Shown: positions 8,252-17,420 of the stretch, one piece after another
Position numbering within the stretch: position 1 is the stretch's first letter
How the letters are laid out: each line of letters opens with the position of its first letter
Assembly (NCBI GenBank): GCA_964476375.1
Contig: CAYYZW010000109.1
Location: 1 to 44,212 of the forward strand
DNA length: 44,212 nt
DNA from: SAT2750 sp964476375
GTDB lineage: Bacteria > Planctomycetota > Planctomycetia > Pirellulales > Pirellulaceae
Direction: 5' to 3'
Notes under the pieces: model-generated
The model's input: only the letters and a program-made list of their open reading frames with translations
What the model was told of the DNA's origin: nothing
The model's database searches: none
Made by a program: the position numbers and the translations under genes

Positions 8252-9637
8252 CTAGCAGAGTTCAGGAATGGGACGGCCGCCCTCGGTGACAATCGGTACC
8301 GGCCGGCCCGAGTTATTGAGCCAGTGGGAATCGAGGTCGATGCCAAGATGCTTGAAGGTCGTGGCAGCCAGGTCCTGGGGACGCACCCTGCCACTGCGGA
8401 TCTCCGCTCCCCTGGTGTCACTACTCCCGATCACCTGTCCACAGGGAAGCCCGCCGCCGGCCATCACCATCGACATGATCGGGGTCCAGTGGTGACGGCC
8501 ATTCTGTTCGTTGATGGTCGGCGTGCGTCCAAATTCACCCATCATCAGCACCAGCGTGGAGTCAAGCAGGCCACGCTGCTCCAGGTCATTGACCAGGGCG
8601 AACATCACCCGGTCAATCCGGGGGGTAAGCGGTTTGAGTCCTTTCTCAATCCCCATCCAGCGGACATCATCCCCGTGATGGTCGAAGTAGCCCCAGGCGC
8701 CACTCACCAGCACGAAGCTTGATCCGGCCTCGACCAGCCGGAGAGCCAGAAGAGCCTTTTCACACACGCTCACTCGCCCGTAATCATCGCGTGTCTTGTC
8801 CGATTCCTGGTCGAGGTCAAAAGCCTGCTGGACCTTCCCGGAAAGCACCATTTCAAATGCCTGCTGCGTGTTGCGATCAAAACTCGAGAACAGGTCTCCC
8901 TTCTCCAGTCCCCGCTGCAGCTGGTCGACCTGCCGCTGCAGCTCACGGCGATCCTGCAGACGATCCACCGAGATTCCCTTGGGCAGGTGAAACTTGTCCG
9001 ACAGTTCCAGTCCCTTGACCGGCTCATGACGGGCACCCATTTCCCCGGCGCCGTACACATCGGACGTCCAGCTATTAGCCAGGCCGATAAACGCGGGCAT
9101 GTCCGGATCGTTGGATCCCTTCAGCAGCGACGTAACACTTCCCATCGATGGATAACCGCCACCATCCCGGCCATCGTTGGTTCGTCTTGCCAGCGGGTTA
9201 CCCGCCTGCATCGTGATCGGGGTATGGTTACTGGAACTACAGTCGACCGAGCGAATGATATTCAGCTTGTCGGCAATCGAGGCCTGCAGGGGCAGGTGTT
9301 CACCAAAACGAACACCTGGAAGTGCCGTGGAGATCGTCCCAAAGGGGCCGCGAACTTCCTGGGGAGCATCTGGCTTGGGATCCCACAGGTCCAGCTGGCT
9401 GGGTCCACCGGAAAGCCAGAACAGGATCACCGACTTGGGGTTCTTTGATCCGGCCTCGCTGGCCTGGAGCAACTGGGGAAGTGTCAGCCCGGCAATACCG
9501 CCAAGCCCGGTCTGCAGGAACCAGCGCCGGGAGCCAACTCGCAGCAGGTCATGCGGGAGCGGGGCGAACGGGGAACCACCGGTTCCCATCGCATGCTCAC
9601 GCTCGTGCTGGTGGAAGCCTGGACTCGTCATCATCAT
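8252..9637 (-). CDS. DUF1501 family protein (third copy)
   Basis: A 461-residue DUF1501 protein. The start is set at the first of three consecutive ATG codons at 9637 because GAGGAAG lies just upstream; an in-frame start at 9670 would add 11 residues. The leader contains GSRRWFLQTGLGG and a hydrophobic stretch, a Tat-like signal placed unusually far in (about residue 36). Landmarks are WLSGGPSQLDLWDPKP, MMGEFGRTPTIN and RHHWTPIMSM; the usual GRDHW reads GRHHW. It lies 114 bases downstream of the propeller lipoprotein gene and 32 bases before the MOSC gene, so it is probably part of the same leftward unit as the DUF1592 and DUF1552 genes. Function unknown. Confidence 0.9.
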   Translation of the reverse strand: MMMTSPGFHQHEREHAMGTGGSPFAPLPHDLLRVGSRRWFLQTGLGGIAGLTLPQLLQASEAGSKNPKSVILFWLSGGPSQLDLWDPKPDAPQEVRGPFGTISTALPGVRFGEHLPLQASIADKLNIIRSVDCSSSNHTPITMQAGNPLARRTNDGRDGGGYPSMGSVTSLLKGSNDPDMPAFIGLANSWTSDVYGAGEMGARHEPVKGLELSDKFHLPKGISVDRLQDRRELQRQVDQLQRGLEKGDLFSSFDRNTQQAFEMVLSGKVQQAFDLDQESDKTRDDYGRVSVCEKALLALRLVEAGSSFVLVSGAWGYFDHHGDDVRWMGIEKGLKPLTPRIDRVMFALVNDLEQRGLLDSTLVLMMGEFGRTPTINEQNGRHHWTPIMSMVMAGGGLPCGQVIGSSDTRGAEIRSGRVRPQDLAATTFKHLGIDLDSHWLNNSGRPVPIVTEGGRPIPELC

Positions 9638-9751
9638 TTCATTCTTCCTCGCCTGGAAGCTGGCGGCCACAACAACCCCATAATACCGTCGTCGACATCC
9701 GCCGTCTGCATGGATTAACAGAAAGCTGGAATTCGCAGTGCATGATGAAAC

Positions 9752-11053
9752 CTACTTCCTGCTTTCATAGCAGTAAAGGAATTCCTGTCGCCCATTCTCC
9801 TCGGAAGTGCTTCGGATATAGACCTGGCGACCACTAAATGAAGGGGTCGCCATGACCTCCCCTCCCACCTGGCTGGTCGCAACCCTGACCAGCTTCTCCG
9901 GATCCGGCTTGATCACGAAGACCTCCCCTTTCTCGTTGGCCAGGTAGAGATGGCCTGCAGCAAGGATGGGCGAGGCGCTGAATCCGCCTCCCAGTCGACC
10001 CTTCCACTTCTCCTTGCCTGTGGCCGCTTCCCAGCAGTAAGCAACACCATCATCGGAGACCGTGTAGACGTGCCCCTGGTAAGCCAACAGGGAGGGGACG
10101 TAGATCCGGACACCATTACGCCAGACCACCTCACCACTCCCATCGGCCCGCACCCCCACCGTCTCGTGCTTGGGATATCCGCCGCTGGCAAAGACCAGCC
10201 CGTCGGCAACCACGGCCGTCCCCACGCACTCGGTGGTGGTCGCACTGCTCGACCAGAGTTTTTTTCCGGTGTTTGGATCATAGGACGCCATCTGTTCACA
10301 ACCCGCCATCAAGAGCTGGTCTTTCCCGCCCACCTGGAGAATGATCGGCGAGACATAATTTGGCATCACCGGCCGGTCCTGCGACCAGGCAATCTCCCCG
10401 CTGGCCCGGTCCAGGGCGACCAGGCATCCCTTGCCTGTCCCCTTGTTATCCGCGGCCACGATCACGTTGTCCCCGTAGATGGCCGGGGAAGCACCATATC
10501 CCTGGTGGGAGGTAAAGCGACTTATTTCCAGTTGCCAGAGCTGCTTGCCGCCAAGATCGAGTGCCGTGGTCCAGACCGAGCCATGGTTCTGGAAGGAGAC
10601 AAATACCCGCTGCCCGTCCGAGGCAACCGAACTGGAAGCAAACGAGTTCTTCTTGTTGTTGTGGTCAAAGCCCCCCTCGTGGAGCTGCTTCATCCAGAGC
10701 AGTTCTCCATCCTTGCGGGCAAGGCAGATGATCGACTGCGTCTGGGCTGCCTCGTCCGCCGTGGTCAGGAAAACCCGCTCCCCCACGATCATCGCCGCAG
10801 AATGTCCTCGGCCCGGAATGGGTGCTTTCCAGGCCAGGCTCTTTTCATCAAGCGTGACCGGGGGATGGGCCGACTCCGGCGCGATCCCGCTGCGAGCCGG
10901 ACCTCGCCACCAGGGCCAGTCGGTCGCCGACAGTGGCAGGTCTGCCTTTACTGCCTCGGCACCCACAGCCTGGGAGTACCCTCCTTCTCCCTCGCAGCCG
11001 GCGAGAAATACAGGAAAGAGGGCAGCCAGAAGCAGCAAGATGACTCGACGCAT
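9752..11053 (-). CDS. PQQ-type beta-propeller lipoprotein (BamB-like fold)
   Basis: This 433-residue protein has a lipoprotein signal: MRRVILLLLAALFPVFLAGC, with the lipid-attachment cysteine at residue 20. That fixes the ATG at 11053 rather than an upstream in-frame codon at 11140. The mature part opens with WPWWRGPARSGIAPES, the typical entry of planctomycete propellers, and continues as a single propeller with blades such as ARKDGELLWMKQL, DLGGKQLWQLE, DRASGEIAWSQDR and NTGKKLWSSSA. The fold is that of BamB and of quinoprotein dehydrogenases, but there is no helix or cofactor motif that would support PQQ binding. It lies between the DUF1552 gene (53-base gap) and a DUF1501 gene, so it likely serves the same envelope complex or process. 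Role unknown. Confidence 0.88.
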   Translation of the reverse strand: MRRVILLLLAALFPVFLAGCEGEGGYSQAVGAEAVKADLPLSATDWPWWRGPARSGIAPESAHPPVTLDEKSLAWKAPIPGRGHSAAMIVGERVFLTTADEAAQTQSIICLARKDGELLWMKQLHEGGFDHNNKKNSFASSSVASDGQRVFVSFQNHGSVWTTALDLGGKQLWQLEISRFTSHQGYGASPAIYGDNVIVAADNKGTGKGCLVALDRASGEIAWSQDRPVMPNYVSPIILQVGGKDQLLMAGCEQMASYDPNTGKKLWSSSATTTECVGTAVVADGLVFASGGYPKHETVGVRADGSGEVVWRNGVRIYVPSLLAYQGHVYTVSDDGVAYCWEAATGKEKWKGRLGGGFSASPILAAGHLYLANEKGEVFVIKPDPEKLVRVATSQVGGEVMATPSFSGRQVYIRSTSEENGRQEFLYCYESRK

Positions 11054-11105
11054 GAGAGGGTTCCTCGCAGGGTAAAACAGGTTGTGCCCAAGGACAATCG
11101 AACCG

Positions 11106-12410
11106 TTAGATCTCGACCAAACGTTCAGTGGCATCGCCAAAGCTATCCAGGTGGACGCCCATCTTCTCCATCATGCTCATGTAGAGACGACACATCTGGC
11201 GATCCTCTTTCCCCTGGTAGTCCAGATTCTGGCCTCCCTCGATCGCGCCGCCGCCCCCTCCCACCATCACCACCGGGAGCTGGCTGGCATCGTGGTGGCC
11301 GGTCATCATGCTTGAGCAGAGCATCAGCATCGAGTTATCCAGGGCAGTCCGTTCTCCTTCCTGGATACTGTCCAGGCGGCGGGCAATATATGCCATCTGC
11401 TCCAGGAAAAACTGGTTCACTTTTAACCAGTCGTCGGTATCACTATGGGAGAGCAGGTGATGGATCATGTAATCGACTCCCAGGTGCGGGAACCGCAACG
11501 TGCCATGATCGTTGTTCAGTTTCAACGTGCAGACGCGCGTGGTGTCCGTCTGGAAGGCGAGCACCAGGATGTCCGACATGATCCGCATGTGCTCCACGAT
11601 GTCCTGGGGATAACCGTCCTTGGGACGGGGGATGTTCGGTTCTGTCAGCGTCGGCCGCCAGCCCTGCAACTCCCCTCGCTTGCCTGCCCGCTCGATCCGT
11701 TTCTCGACCTCACGGACACTGTTGAGGTACTCGTCCAGCTTGCGTTGATCTCGCCGGCTGATCCCTCGTCGCAGATCCTCGGCATCGGTGAGCACGGCAT
11801 CCAGCACGCTCCTGTCTCCCTGCTCGGCGCTATCCTTGAAAAGCTGGTCAAAGGCCAGGGCCGGATAAACTTCCAGTGGTGTGGGAGAAGTTGGACTGGA
11901 CCAGGAAATGTGCGAGCTGTAGAGCATGGAGTAGTTCTTGTGCACCGACGGATTGGCTTTTTCACAACCCAGGACCAGGCTGGGAAGCTTGGTGCGATGG
12001 CCAATCCTCTGGGCAACCACCTGGTCCACGCTGGTCCCGCTTCGGATCACACCGCCCGGAGCCAGCGGGGCTCCCGAGAGCAGGTTCCCTGTCTGGGAAC
12101 TGTGAATATTCCCCTTCAGCGCCTCGGCATTATAGAGACCACGAATAAAGACCAACCGATCACGAAAATCATTCAGCGGATGCAGTACCTTGCCCAGTTC
12201 CATCGCTGGCCCCTGGCCCTTCGCCCACCACTCGTGACTGTGGTAGCCACAACCGGAAAACAGGATCGCCATCCTGGTCGGAGCCTCGTTTGACGGGGAC
12301 CCACCCACCGGCTCATCCCCCCAGACCCCGCGGGACTCCATCCATGGAAGTGCCATGCTGACACCCAGGCCCCGCAACATTGTCCGGCGTGAAAACTGGT
12401 AACTGCTCAT
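11106..12410 (-). CDS. DUF1552 family protein, Tat-exported
   Basis: A 434-residue protein of family DUF1552, which nearly always sits beside DUF1592/DUF1588-type cytochromes in planctomycetes, as here. The leader SRRTMLRGLGVSMALPW is a twin-arginine signal. Characteristic segments are MAILFSGCGYHSHEWW near residue 47, SVDQVVAQRIG near 126 and the long middle part ending GREVEKRIE-like helices around 230. Late in the protein comes MLMLCSSMMTGHHDASQLP, followed by VMVGGGGGAIEGG, the glycine-rich turn shared with DUF1501-like proteins. The ATG is 19 bases after the stop of the giant cytochrome gene, so they are translated from one message and probably act together in the periplasm. No enzymatic activity is established for the family. 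Confidence 0.92.
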   Translation of the reverse strand: MSSYQFSRRTMLRGLGVSMALPWMESRGVWGDEPVGGSPSNEAPTRMAILFSGCGYHSHEWWAKGQGPAMELGKVLHPLNDFRDRLVFIRGLYNAEALKGNIHSSQTGNLLSGAPLAPGGVIRSGTSVDQVVAQRIGHRTKLPSLVLGCEKANPSVHKNYSMLYSSHISWSSPTSPTPLEVYPALAFDQLFKDSAEQGDRSVLDAVLTDAEDLRRGISRRDQRKLDEYLNSVREVEKRIERAGKRGELQGWRPTLTEPNIPRPKDGYPQDIVEHMRIMSDILVLAFQTDTTRVCTLKLNNDHGTLRFPHLGVDYMIHHLLSHSDTDDWLKVNQFFLEQMAYIARRLDSIQEGERTALDNSMLMLCSSMMTGHHDASQLPVVMVGGGGGAIEGGQNLDYQGKEDRQMCRLYMSMMEKMGVHLDSFGDATERLVEI

Positions 12411-12429
12411 GTGAAAAACCCTTGCTTTC

Positions 12430-15400
12430 TTAGTCGGCTTCCTGCTGGGCGCGAATCTGTCGAAACTGGGGACTGCTGATAATTATCGCAGCTGCCACAC
12501 TGAACCGGTAGTCATTTTCAGCAAGTTGCCGATGCATCTCGTCCAAAAGTGGCTCATCCGAAAGTTGCACTTCCCGTCCCAGGGCATAACCAAGGAGCTT
12601 GCGACAGAATTGCCGCACCACATCGTCCCGCCGGGGGCCCAGGAGGTAGCCCCGCAGGCCCTCGATACCGTCGATCTCTGTCCCGTCAAAGAGCGTCGTG
12701 CTGGTATCCACCGGCCGGGACCGCAGCCGGCCAATCGTATCGTACTGCTCCAGGGCAAAGCCATAGGAATCGATCTTGGCATGGCACCTCGCACATGCCT
12801 TCACACTGCTGTGAAGCTCGATAAGTTGCCTGGCTGTCTTGTCACTGGGCACGATTTCCGGCAAGACCGGCACATTGGGCGGAGGACGGGGGAGTCGTTC
12901 CCCCAGCAGTGTCTCGTAAACCCAGTTACCACGGAGAATCGGGCTGGTACGAGACGCGCCGGACTGGCTGGCCAGGAACGTGGCCATGCCGAGCAGCCCC
13001 CCACGGCCCTCTGCCTTGACATTCTCTACTCGCCTCCATTGCTCACCACGGACACCGGCAATACCGTAATATCCCGCCAGTCGCTCGTTGAGAAATCCAT
13101 GATCCGCATCAAGCAGGTCCAGGATCGACCCGTCGTTACGAAACATATCCGTGAAGAACAGTATCGTCTCCTGGTACATGTCACGGCGGAGAGAAGCGAA
13201 CTCGGGATAGAGCTTTTCGTTCTTGTCATCGTTCTTGTCAAAATCCCGCAGGTGCAGCCACTGGCAGGCAAACTCGATGGCCAGTCGACGCGTTCGTGGA
13301 TCGGCCAGCATCCGCCGCGTCTGCCGCTCGAGTTCCGCGTCCGATTTCACAAGCTGCCCGGACCGGGCCGCGACCATCAGGGGTTCGTCCGGCAGTGACG
13401 ACCAGAGAAAGTAACTCAGTCGCGTCGCCAGTTCCCGACCCGAGACCGGTGCCGCCTTCTCTCCCGCCGCCGGCTGCTCCAGCTTGTAAAGGAAAGCGGG
13501 GGACGTCAGGACACGTGCCAGCATCAGCCGGATCGATCGATCGTGTGTTAATCCCGCCTCGCGCAGCTGGCTGTAGAGATCCCGTAGCTTTTCTTTTTCC
13601 GGCCCGGACAGTGGCCGTCGCCAGGCACGCCCGGCGAGATCCAGCAGGGCCTGCAGGTGTACCGGTTCATCCTGGACCAGGCGATCACGAAAAGCATCTG
13701 CCCGGGCGTTGACTATTTCCACGAGCATGTCCCATTCCTTGACCAGGTCCGGTCGATCCTGCGTGGAAAACTCCCGGATCTGTTCAAAAGCGACCTGGTA
13801 CTTGAGCGGCTCCTGGCTGACATAGAACAACTCGTCCCAGAGCCGGTTGAGCGTGGCGACCTGGTCCTCATCAAGCATCAGTCGCTGCAGGGGACCATCC
13901 TCCCGGTAGAACAGGGTCAGGGTGACAACCTGGTCGATTGGAACGATCCGGGAGTAACAGAGCGACGCCGGGAAGACCTGGCGGAACTCATCGAGAGCTT
14001 TTTCAATTCGCTTTCGGGCCTCGCTTCCGTCATGGACTATGACGGGACTGGAAGGCAGGATGTCCTCCAGTTTCATCTCACCAGCGGAGACTTCCAGCTT
14101 GATACTCCCCTCGCGTCCATGCTCCGGATCCAGACGGCCACTGACAACCAGTGTCCGCCCTGCGGCCAGCTGGGCGGGAATCTGAAAGCTGGTAATCGTC
14201 GGCGCCCGCACCACCAGGTCGGTCGGCTTGACCGCATGGCCCAGCGGATGGGTCCCAAAGCGTTCATCCGGCTGCACACCTGCAAGCAGTGTTGGATCCC
14301 CGGGCAAGAACGTGAGAGCGTGAATCTGCTTGTAGAGCCGGGCGTCGGCCGATTCCTTCTCCGCAGGCGGGTCTGCTATCACCAGGGACTGAACGGCCCC
14401 TGCCAGTTCGGTCCTGCGAACCGGGTCTTTTTCCGCCAGCCACTGTGCCAGCAGGGACCCGGCCGGGATGGAGATCGCCTGCCGGCTGTTCTTGTCGACC
14501 GAGTCCATCGGGCCCTTGTAAAAATGCCAGATCCCCTCGTTCCCCTGGCGATCGGCATGTGGATTTGCCGCCAGGATATTGCCTGACACATCGCCGGCAA
14601 GGTCCCAGCTCCGCTTGGCACCGGCGACCTCGGTGATCACCAGGTTCAGCTCGGTCAGGTCACAACCGTGGTTGCCCGCACGCGGGCCCAGGATCAGGGA
14701 GACGAGGTCCCCCTTCCGCACGCTGATCGTACTGGCTGGCATGGTGACAGATCCACGAGTGACAAAATCACCCTGCCCAAGATTTGTCACGTCGTGAATG
14801 GTGCGAAGCTGAACAAACCACTCCTGACCATTTCCACATTCCGGATGAGCATCGGCCAGCCGTGCTTGCACCCGCACGTCACCATTGACCGGGCTCTGCC
14901 AGCCTATCGCTGCAAAGAGAGTTGGAGAGGGGTGTGCAATGACCGTGTGAGGCCGCGCGATCCCCGGGATCCGTACTTCCTGGTCGGAGGAATTGGCAAA
15001 AATCAACGGCGTATCGGAAGTCCCCCAGCCCTGGACAAAATCATAGTCCCCCCCCTTGAGCATCTTGTTTGTGAAGTGACCGGTCACCTGGACCGGCTCG
15101 GAAACCCGGATCGAAAGGTAATCCAGCCAGGTCTTGAGGGCCGCCGCATCGATCTTGTGTTTCTCGGCCAGCTTTGCCAGTTCCGGAAGTGGACTGTCCG
15201 GATCACCAGCACCCGCCTCGGCAACCGCGGCCAGGTAAACGTCCGTCCGTTTCAGCATGTCTGCCTTGAGAACGGCGATCCGCTTCCGCACCCCCTGCAC
15301 GCTCCGCAGGGGCAGCTCGGGACCGTCCCCGACCAGTCGAGGATTTTCCCAGGTGACATAATCCTGCTGGTTCCCGTCACCGGCGTCTGCCGAGAGGAAC

Positions 15401-16557
15401 CTGACCATGATCATCCCGTCAGTGGAAGACCCGGGCAGCTTCAGCTCAAAATCACGATGAGGCACAATCGGGTTGACCGGTTCCATCCAGGATTTCGGTC
15501 CCCCGGCGCGGCCAATGTGGCCAATCGGATTGAACTTCCAGAGGATTGTCTGCCAGAGAGCTACCTCCGCCGCAAACGCCGGCAGATCCCCTGGCCCCGC
15601 AGCCTGCCAGCGTGCCCGGAGCTGGTCCAGCACGGGCGAGGGGATGTCCGGGGACACGGTTAACTGCTCGTAGAGGGTTGCAAGATAGCGACCGTTGAGG
15701 TCATGTTTTTCTGCAAGCTGTGCAAGGCTCACGCTCCCCTCCTCCAGGCCCTTGCGCTGCTGCAACAGTGCCGAGAGGTAGGGGGCCACCGAGAACCTCG
15801 CACCCTCCACCGGATCACCGGGGTTCCCCGACCGCGGTACGTCCCCACCCTCACTATCACTTCCAAAGGGCCGATAGAAATCGCGGATCCTGGTTATCAA
15901 CGTGTCTGTCTGGTCTCGACGTGAGGTCCATGGCGAAAAATGGATCCCGCCAGGTACCAGGACTGCATGATCGGCAACGTCCTTGCCGGCATCCAGGTAC
16001 TTGCTGACCAGGGCGGGAGACATCGCCTGTGCGGACCCGGCATTGGTGAAACCTTCACCAGCAGCCCCATCCACGGGGAATTCTCGAGTCGGGGAAAGCG
16101 TGGGCACGCCAGTCAGGTCGCGGATCGTGTAGTTGTACTCGGCATTGTTCAGCCGCCTGAGCACGATCGGCCCGGGATCGCCTGCCCGGGCACGAGCCTC
16201 GGCACCGAGCATCTCCCGAACCCACGTGATCAGCATCGACCGCTCCACAGCCGTTGGCTGGGGCTTACCTTCTGGAGGCATCTCCCTCGTTTCCAGCTGC
16301 TCGATCATCCCCTGCCATGGTTTCAGGTCCATGCTTACCTGGTCCAGCGTGGTGAAACGCTCCAGATCGAGTTCCCCTTTTTTCTCCTTCGTGGAGTGAC
16401 AGCCCAGGCAGAGCCTGGCCAGGAGGGGGTGGACCGACTTTTCGTAGTCTCGCGCCAGTTTTTGCCGTGCGGGGGTATCCTCCCCCTGCAGCGGAGAAAG
16501 CGGCAGCCAGAACAGGGCCAGCAGCATCACCAGCCATTTTCCAGGTCGTACGATCAT
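12430..16557 (-). CDS. Giant c-type cytochrome with DUF1587/1595/1592/1588/1585 modules
   Basis: A 1375-residue exported protein. The start is ATG 16557: AGGAGG lies 10 bases upstream, and the leader MIVRPGKWLVMLLALFWLPL then sits at the N-terminus; an in-frame GTG at 16590 is less likely. A cytochrome-c heme site C50-L-G-C53-H54 follows, then a DUF1587-like segment (LRRLNNAEYNYTIRDLTG, near residue 133). A middle region of about 700 residues without recognised motifs comes next. The C-terminal part resembles DUF1595, DUF1592 (ELATRLSYFLWSSLPDEPL), DUF1588 (a second heme-like site C1255-A-R-C1258-H1259) and DUF1585 (LGYALGREVQLSDEPLLDEM). It is the first gene of a five-gene leftward run and the expected partner of the DUF1552 protein. 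Proposed role, by family only: periplasmic electron transfer or scaffold. Confidence 0.9.
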   Translation of the reverse strand: MIVRPGKWLVMLLALFWLPLSPLQGEDTPARQKLARDYEKSVHPLLARLCLGCHSTKEKKGELDLERFTTLDQVSMDLKPWQGMIEQLETREMPPEGKPQPTAVERSMLITWVREMLGAEARARAGDPGPIVLRRLNNAEYNYTIRDLTGVPTLSPTREFPVDGAAGEGFTNAGSAQAMSPALVSKYLDAGKDVADHAVLVPGGIHFSPWTSRRDQTDTLITRIRDFYRPFGSDSEGGDVPRSGNPGDPVEGARFSVAPYLSALLQQRKGLEEGSVSLAQLAEKHDLNGRYLATLYEQLTVSPDIPSPVLDQLRARWQAAGPGDLPAFAAEVALWQTILWKFNPIGHIGRAGGPKSWMEPVNPIVPHRDFELKLPGSSTDGMIMVRFLSADAGDGNQQDYVTWENPRLVGDGPELPLRSVQGVRKRIAVLKADMLKRTDVYLAAVAEAGAGDPDSPLPELAKLAEKHKIDAAALKTWLDYLSIRVSEPVQVTGHFTNKMLKGGDYDFVQGWGTSDTPLIFANSSDQEVRIPGIARPHTVIAHPSPTLFAAIGWQSPVNGDVRVQARLADAHPECGNGQEWFVQLRTIHDVTNLGQGDFVTRGSVTMPASTISVRKGDLVSLILGPRAGNHGCDLTELNLVITEVAGAKRSWDLAGDVSGNILAANPHADRQGNEGIWHFYKGPMDSVDKNSRQAISIPAGSLLAQWLAEKDPVRRTELAGAVQSLVIADPPAEKESADARLYKQIHALTFLPGDPTLLAGVQPDERFGTHPLGHAVKPTDLVVRAPTITSFQIPAQLAAGRTLVVSGRLDPEHGREGSIKLEVSAGEMKLEDILPSSPVIVHDGSEARKRIEKALDEFRQVFPASLCYSRIVPIDQVVTLTLFYREDGPLQRLMLDEDQVATLNRLWDELFYVSQEPLKYQVAFEQIREFSTQDRPDLVKEWDMLVEIVNARADAFRDRLVQDEPVHLQALLDLAGRAWRRPLSGPEKEKLRDLYSQLREAGLTHDRSIRLMLARVLTSPAFLYKLEQPAAGEKAAPVSGRELATRLSYFLWSSLPDEPLMVAARSGQLVKSDAELERQTRRMLADPRTRRLAIEFACQWLHLRDFDKNDDKNEKLYPEFASLRRDMYQETILFFTDMFRNDGSILDLLDADHGFLNERLAGYYGIAGVRGEQWRRVENVKAEGRGGLLGMATFLASQSGASRTSPILRGNWVYETLLGERLPRPPPNVPVLPEIVPSDKTARQLIELHSSVKACARCHAKIDSYGFALEQYDTIGRLRSRPVDTSTTLFDGTEIDGIEGLRGYLLGPRRDDVVRQFCRKLLGYALGREVQLSDEPLLDEMHRQLAENDYRFSVAAAIIISSPQFRQIRAQQEAD

Positions 16558-16859
16558 TCCCACAAGACCTCCTGCAGAGTTCACTTTCACCCAGCATAAC
16601 CGAGATCGATTCCAGAAGCTGGATTTTAACTCATTCCCAGGAGGGCATGGCCATCCTGCCTGCTGGAGGAAGAAAACACCTCGCCGGGGATATCCCGTTC
16701 AGCCGTCCTTCCTGTTGAGAAGAGAATGGCGCTGTTGTACAGGATCGCATTGACAGGACCGGCAACTTTCCCAACCATTGAAAGGCAAGTCCTGCCAGGG
16801 AATGACCACCTGGCTGGATCGGCTTCTGCCTTTTCCATTCGTTACCCAGGGTACCCGTC
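16558..16859. other. 302-base divergent intergenic region
   Basis: No convincing gene. It must hold the start signals of both the leftward cytochrome operon and the rightward lipoprotein gene. AGGAGG before 16557 is the ribosome site of the cytochrome gene. A perfect TTGACA at 16750-16755 has only a weak AACCAT 17 bases later (16773-16778), so the rightward promoter is uncertain. The palindrome GGGTACCC lies a few bases before the ATG at 16860. Short open frames here lack coding character. Confidence 0.5.
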
Positions 16860-17420
16860 ATGTTTTTCCCCACGCGTCATATCCTGTCCTGCTTTACCAT
16901 TGCAGTCCTGCTCTCAGGCTGTAACGCCCGACAACAGGAAACCGAAGGAGGGGACGCCGCTGGAGGGACACGGGCAAGCTCCGCGGGAGAGGCTGCCACG
17001 TCAGCAACATCCACCTGGGCCGGGGAGGACAAGGTTCCAGGGAGCAACCCGGACAAGTTACTGACGACCGCCGTGGAGTACGCCCAGCAGGGGTATGCAG
17101 CCCCGAGCCGGGATGCCGCGGCATCGAGTTTCCTGCAGGCCGCCGCGCATGCCAAGAAACTGGAACTGGTGGATCCCCAGCTGGTTTCCAGTCAACAGGA
17201 TTTCTTTTCCAACATGTATTACAAGGGCGCCTGTGCACTGGCGATCCAGGGAAAACCGGAAATGGCAATCTCCGCCCTGGAAAATGCCGTCGAGATGGGT
17301 TTTAGTGATTTTGATTACATGATGACCGACGATGACCTGGTACCGGTACGGGAACTGGCGGTTTTTGGAGACAAGCTGGAAAACTGGAAAGCCCGGGAGT
17401 CAACATGTCCATCCAACTGA
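16860..17420 (+). CDS. Small TPR-like lipoprotein
   Basis: A 186-residue lipoprotein: MFFPTRHILSCFTIAVLLSG precedes the lipobox cysteine at residue 21. About 45 residues rich in Ala, Gly, Ser and Thr follow (a flexible linker), then a helical domain from about residue 60. The end of that domain (ACALAIQGKPEMAISALENA, followed by VEMGFSDFDYMMTDDDLVPV) matches the TPR end-of-group pattern of planctomycete proteins, where one or two TPR helices close with a conserved acidic turn. It is probably a membrane-anchored protein-protein contact module. Its last 16 bases overlap the start of the next gene, indicating coupled translation with the Tat-exported protein. No Shine-Dalgarno is seen. Function beyond scaffold-like contact is unknown. 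Confidence 0.8.
   Translation: MFFPTRHILSCFTIAVLLSGCNARQQETEGGDAAGGTRASSAGEAATSATSTWAGEDKVPGSNPDKLLTTAVEYAQQGYAAPSRDAAASSFLQAAAHAKKLELVDPQLVSSQQDFFSNMYYKGACALAIQGKPEMAISALENAVEMGFSDFDYMMTDDDLVPVRELAVFGDKLENWKARESTCPSN

Noticed and set aside
9950..11581. 543-codon plus-strand frame
   Set aside because: It covers the propeller lipoprotein and the end of the DUF1552 gene in antisense; no fold or start signal, and it crosses a gene boundary.
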